From assembly GCA_036656795.1 (NCBI GenBank), contig JAVXHR010000007.1, positions 23,364-87,363 of the forward strand: a DNA stretch of 64,000 bases, in the 5' to 3' direction. Shown here piece after piece: positions 61,701 through 64,000 of the stretch. How positions within the stretch are numbered: position 1 is the stretch's first letter; the number at the start of each line of letters is the position of its first letter. The notes below the pieces were generated by a model, which worked only from the letters and a program-made list of their open reading frames with translations, was not told where the DNA came from and did no database searches. Source of the stretch: CAUPWF01 sp036656795. GTDB lineage: Bacteria; Bacillota; Clostridia; Lachnospirales; Lachnospiraceae. The position numbers were made by a program, and so were the translations under genes.

Positions 61701-62528
61701 AAAGTCCATATCTGTAGTCACAAGATAGGAAAACCAACGGTATTTATACCAGTATTTCCTGGAACAAATTGTGAATATGATAGTAGAAGGGCATTTGAAC
61801 GTGCAGGTGCACATGTGATTACAAAAGTATTTAAAAATCTAGATGCCTCAGATATCCGTGATTCTGTGGGAGAATTTGAGCAGGCAATTGCACAATCGCA
61901 GATGATTATGTTCCCGGGAGGATTTAGTGCGGGAGATGAACCGGATGGTTCTGCTAAGTTTTTTGCAACGGCTTTCCAAAATGCAAAATTAAAAGAAGCT
62001 GTTGAAAAATTACTTCAAGAACGAGATGGTTTAATATTAGGCGTATGTAATGGATTTCAGACTCTTGTAAAACTTGGGTTATTACCTCATGGACAGATTG
62101 TTGGACAGCAGAACGATTCTCCAACACTTACTTATAACGTAATTGGCCGCCATATTTCTAAGATGTTATATACAAAAGTGGTATCGAATCAATCACCATG
62201 GCTACAACAAGCTACATTAGGAGATGTATATGTGAATCCAGCTTCTCATGGAGAAGGGCGTTTTGTGGCAGATAATAAGTGGTTGAAGAAGTTGGCTGAA
62301 AATGGACAAATTGCAACTCAATATGTAAACCGAGAAGGGCAAATCACCATGGACGAAGAGTGGAATCCAAATGGTTCTTATCAGGCCATTGAGGGTATTA
62401 CAAGTTTAGATGGAAGAGTATATGGAAAGATGTTACACTCAGAGAGACGCGATCAAAGTGTTGCTATTAATATTTATGGAGAACAAGATCTGAAAATCTT
62501 TGAATCAGGAGTACAATATTTTAAATAA
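58773..62528 (+). CDS. purL: Phosphoribosylformylglycinamidine synthase, single-chain type
   Basis: Fourth step of purine synthesis: FGAR + Gln + ATP to FGAM. 1251 residues, the long form that fuses PurS-, PurL- and PurQ-like parts; many Firmicutes use three separate genes instead. KNETHNHPTEIEPFGGA and LPSIGGKDSMSGTF mark the two synthase halves. The C-terminal glutaminase has the nucleophile in GVCNGFQTL and His in SHGEGRF. ATG 58773 has TGGAGG at five bases; ATG 58761 lies over that site. Other pur genes are not in the window. Confidence 0.97.
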   Translation: MSSVKRVYVEKKSEFAVQAKELKREIKSYLGIHTITDVRILIRYDIENVSDESFAKACNGVFAEPPVDDLYKETFHQTEYSRSFSVEFLPGQFDQRADSAIQCVQFIKDDEQPIIKSATTYVIEGTITDEEFNAIKAHCINPVDSRETGMNKPDTLITVFEEPEDVRIFTGFEEMPNPELKKLYDSLGLAMTFKDFLHIQVYFREEEHRAPSMTEIRVLDTYWSDHCRHTTFSTELKEVSFGEGDYKKPIVDTYHQYLKDHSEIFAGRDDKFVCLMDLALMAMRKLKKEGKLEDQEESDEINACSIVVPIKVDGKEEEWLVNFKNETHNHPTEIEPFGGAATCLGGAIRDPLSGRTYVYQAMRVTGAADPTVSVQETMKGKLPQKKLVRSAAHGYSSYGNQIGLATGAVKEIYHPNYVAKRMEIGAVLGAAPRRAVIRETSDKDDIIILLGGRTGRDGCGGATGSSKVHTEESIETCGAEVQKGNPPTERKIQRLFRREEVSKLIKKCNDFGAGGVSVAIGELADGLRIDLDKVPKKYAGLDGTEIAISESQERMAVVVDPKDVSQFLAYAKEENLEAVEVAVVTEEPRLVLSWRGKEIVNISRAFLDTNGAHQETTVEVEIPNKAESILVTTEVSDVKAKWLETLKDLNVCSQKGLVEMFDGSIGAGSVFMPHGGKYQMTETQAMVAKIPVLNGETDAVTMMSYGFDPYVSSWSPYHGAIYAVVESVAKIVAAGGTYSKIRFTFQEYFRRMSEDGARWSQPFVSLLGAYQAQLGFGLPSIGGKDSMSGTFQDIDVPPTLVSFAVDIATQQDIITPELKQSGNVLVWLRTKKDNYDLPVYEQLTGEYEKLTQDIHTGKVVSAYALDRHGIIAAVSKMAFGNGMGVSLRDNIEAKDLFAPAFGDIIAEVPKEKVHTLATSVTVIGEVTDTSEFCYGAVKISSKEAVEAWTETLEKVFKTMSGAKTEVTPQETIYQAKKVHICSHKIGKPTVFIPVFPGTNCEYDSRRAFERAGAHVITKVFKNLDASDIRDSVGEFEQAIAQSQMIMFPGGFSAGDEPDGSAKFFATAFQNAKLKEAVEKLLQERDGLILGVCNGFQTLVKLGLLPHGQIVGQQNDSPTLTYNVIGRHISKMLYTKVVSNQSPWLQQATLGDVYVNPASHGEGRFVADNKWLKKLAENGQIATQYVNREGQITMDEEWNPNGSYQAIEGITSLDGRVYGKMLHSERRDQSVAINIYGEQDLKIFESGVQYFK

Positions 62529-62537
62529 GAGGACATA

Positions 62538-62578
62538 AAAATGCCACAGGTTGAAAGATGAAAACCTGTGGCATTTTT
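62538..62578 (+). terminator. purL terminator
   Basis: AAATGCCACAGGTT and AACCTGTGGCATTT around ten bases, with a T-run of five, 10 bases past purL. Confidence 0.92.
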
Positions 62579-62671
62579 ATGAAAAATCTTGTGGTTTCAT
62601 AAAAAATGTTTTACAATATGAAAGTATTGAAGAAGCAACTTGCAATTTTTTAAAAAATAGGAGGTAGTTAT

Positions 62672-64000
62672 ATGTCGTATGTTGACGAAATTATTGAATT
62701 AGTGGTAAAGAAAAATCCTGCACAACCGGAATTCCACCAAGCGGTAAAAGAAGTATTGGAATCCTTGAGAGTCGTAGTAGAGGCAAATGAAGAAAACTAT
62801 AGAAAAGAAGCATTATTAGAACGATTGGTAGAGCCGGAACGACAGATTATCTTTCGTGTTCCATGGGTGGACGATAAAGGAAAGGCTCAAGTAAATACAG
62901 CATATCGTGTGCAGTTTAATAGTGCTATAGGTCCGTATAAAGGTGGATTGCGATTACACCCATCTGTAAATCTTGGGATTATTAAGTTCTTGGGATTTGA
63001 ACAAGTGTTTAAAAACTCACTGACTGGATTGCCAATAGGTGGTGGAAAAGGTGGAGCTGATTTTGATCCAAAAGGAAAATCAGATAGAGAAGTAATGGCA
63101 TTTTGCCAGAGTTTTATGACAGAATTATGTAAATATATTGGCGCAGATACAGATGTTCCTGCAGGAGATATTGGAACTGGAGCAAGAGAAATTGGATATA
63201 TGTATGGCCAATATAAACGAATTCGTGGAGTGTATGAAGGGGTGCTCACCGGGAAAGGGTTAAGCTATGGTGGTTCTCTTGCAAGAAAAGAAGCGACCGG
63301 TTATGGATTATTATATCTTACAAAGGAACTTTTGAAATTAAATGGAATTGAACTTGCAGAAAAGAGAGTTGCAATATCAGGTTCTGGAAATGTAGCAATC
63401 TATGCAGCACAAAAAGCACAGGAATTAGGTGCAAAAGTAGTAACAATGAGTGATTCTTCTGGATGGATATATGATTCGGAAGGAATTGATATTGCTACAA
63501 TCAAGGAGATTAAAGAGGTAAAGCGTGGCAGACTGTCAGAGTATAAAAAATATCATGCAAATTCTGAATATCACGAGGGAAAAGGGGTATGGTCTACAAA
63601 AGTAGATATTGCACTTCCATGTGCGACACAGAATGAACTATTAATTGATGATGCAAAAGCGTTAGTCGCAAATGGCTGTATTGCAGTTGCAGAAGGTGCG
63701 AATATGCCAACGACATTAGAAGCAACAGAATATCTACAAAGCAATCATGTCATATTTGCACCGGGGAAAGCTGCAAATGCCGGAGGTGTTGCAACATCAG
63801 CACTTGAGATGTCTCAAAACAGCGAACGGTTGAGTTGGACATTTGAAGAAGTAGATGACAAATTAAAAAATATTATGGTTAATATCTGTCATCATATGAG
63901 TGAAGCTGCAAAAAAATATGGTGCAGAGGGAAACTATGTAGTAGGTGCTAATATTGCGGGATTTGAAAAAGTAGTAGAGGCAATGACGGCGCAAGGGATT
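62672..64000 (+). CDS. gdhA: NADP-type glutamate dehydrogenase, cut by window end
   Basis: Assimilates ammonia into glutamate. 443 codons are in the window without a stop, and the family is about 444-450 residues, so only the last codons are missing. RVQFNSAIGPYKGGLRLHP, the catalytic Lys in GLPIGGGKGGADFDPKGKS, DVPAGDIGTGAREIGYMYG, and the dinucleotide motif ISGSGNVAIYAAQ are present. AGGAGG lies eight bases before ATG. Confidence 0.97.
   Translation, partial: MSYVDEIIELVVKKNPAQPEFHQAVKEVLESLRVVVEANEENYRKEALLERLVEPERQIIFRVPWVDDKGKAQVNTAYRVQFNSAIGPYKGGLRLHPSVNLGIIKFLGFEQVFKNSLTGLPIGGGKGGADFDPKGKSDREVMAFCQSFMTELCKYIGADTDVPAGDIGTGAREIGYMYGQYKRIRGVYEGVLTGKGLSYGGSLARKEATGYGLLYLTKELLKLNGIELAEKRVAISGSGNVAIYAAQKAQELGAKVVTMSDSSGWIYDSEGIDIATIKEIKEVKRGRLSEYKKYHANSEYHEGKGVWSTKVDIALPCATQNELLIDDAKALVANGCIAVAEGANMPTTLEATEYLQSNHVIFAPGKAANAGGVATSALEMSQNSERLSWTFEEVDDKLKNIMVNICHHMSEAAKKYGAEGNYVVGANIAGFEKVVEAMTAQGI

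Overview
The window reads as an ordinary stretch of a low-GC, spore-forming anaerobic Clostridia chromosome, most likely Lachnospiraceae. This rests on gene content and order: codY beside topA/dprA/comM; an ireB-ruvX-DUF1292-fur-rnjA block; gdpP-rplI-dnaB; DUF5688, DUF6106 and DUF2871 proteins; a sporulation sigma-K gene; strong AGGAGG ribosome sites; and AT-rich codon use. I place it by recall of family distributions, not by a search, and do not name a genus. Both ends cut genes: a membrane protein on the left and glutamate dehydrogenase on the right. There is one tRNA (Arg, anticodon CCG), no rRNA, and no CRISPR array, transposase or prophage. No gene-free stretch exceeds 300 bases.

Layout. 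1-1.85 kb: two small membrane proteins and a flavodoxin/ferredoxin fusion. 2-8 kb: the accessory part, with a membrane diguanylate cyclase followed by four genes whose proteins share one ~75-residue helical module. Two of these are small stand-alone proteins, one is a DUF11-repeat surface-type protein and one is a Cys-rich protein with an N-terminal domain I do not recognise. Palindromes with the same 13-base arms lie on both sides. 8-10.3 kb: an ArsR regulator and a convergent metal-efflux P-type ATPase. 10.4-13.8 kb: a DbpA-type RNA helicase, a NYN-LOTUS protein and a GH25 lipoprotein. 13.8-19.9 kb: cysteine desulfidase, MntP, PrmA, RsmE, cysteine desulfurase and ThiI. 20.3-26.8 kb: MtaB, IreB, RuvX, DUF1292, Fur, RNase J, TrmR and a U32 tRNA hydroxylase. 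26.8-33.7 kb: sigK (reverse strand), comM, dprA, topA and codY. 33.7-38 kb: CIRCE-groESL, DUF6106 and guaB. 38-43 kb: amidase, shikimate kinase, YqeG phosphatase, LysR regulator, aroD between two gene remnants, and efp. 43-48 kb: DUF5688, tRNA-Arg, AzlCD and a GntR/ABC exporter operon. 48-57 kb: gdpP, rplI, dnaB, a MerR/coiled-coil protein, a small ferredoxin, an orphan solute-binding lipoprotein, an HPr-like protein and a nuclease-XPD helicase fusion. 57-64 kb: LysR, TIGR01906, purL and gdhA.

How the genes fit together. Much of the window concerns translation quality: tRNA modifications s4U8 (desulfurase+ThiI), ms2t6A37 (MtaB) and mo5U34 (TrmR plus U32 hydroxylase), rRNA and L11 methylation, EF-P and L9. 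A second theme is Gram-positive signalling: CodY, GdpP (c-di-AMP), a GGDEF protein (c-di-GMP), IreB, Fur and two HPr-like proteins that lack the catalytic histidine. The best candidate for something undescribed is the four-protein module cluster at 3.5-7.9 kb. None of its members has an evident signal peptide or wall anchor, and two have sigma-K-like promoter motifs upstream, so spore-surface assembly is a reasonable but unproven hypothesis. A second item is the nuclease-helicase gene at 54.66 kb, which appears leaderless and starts just after a perfect 44-base palindrome.
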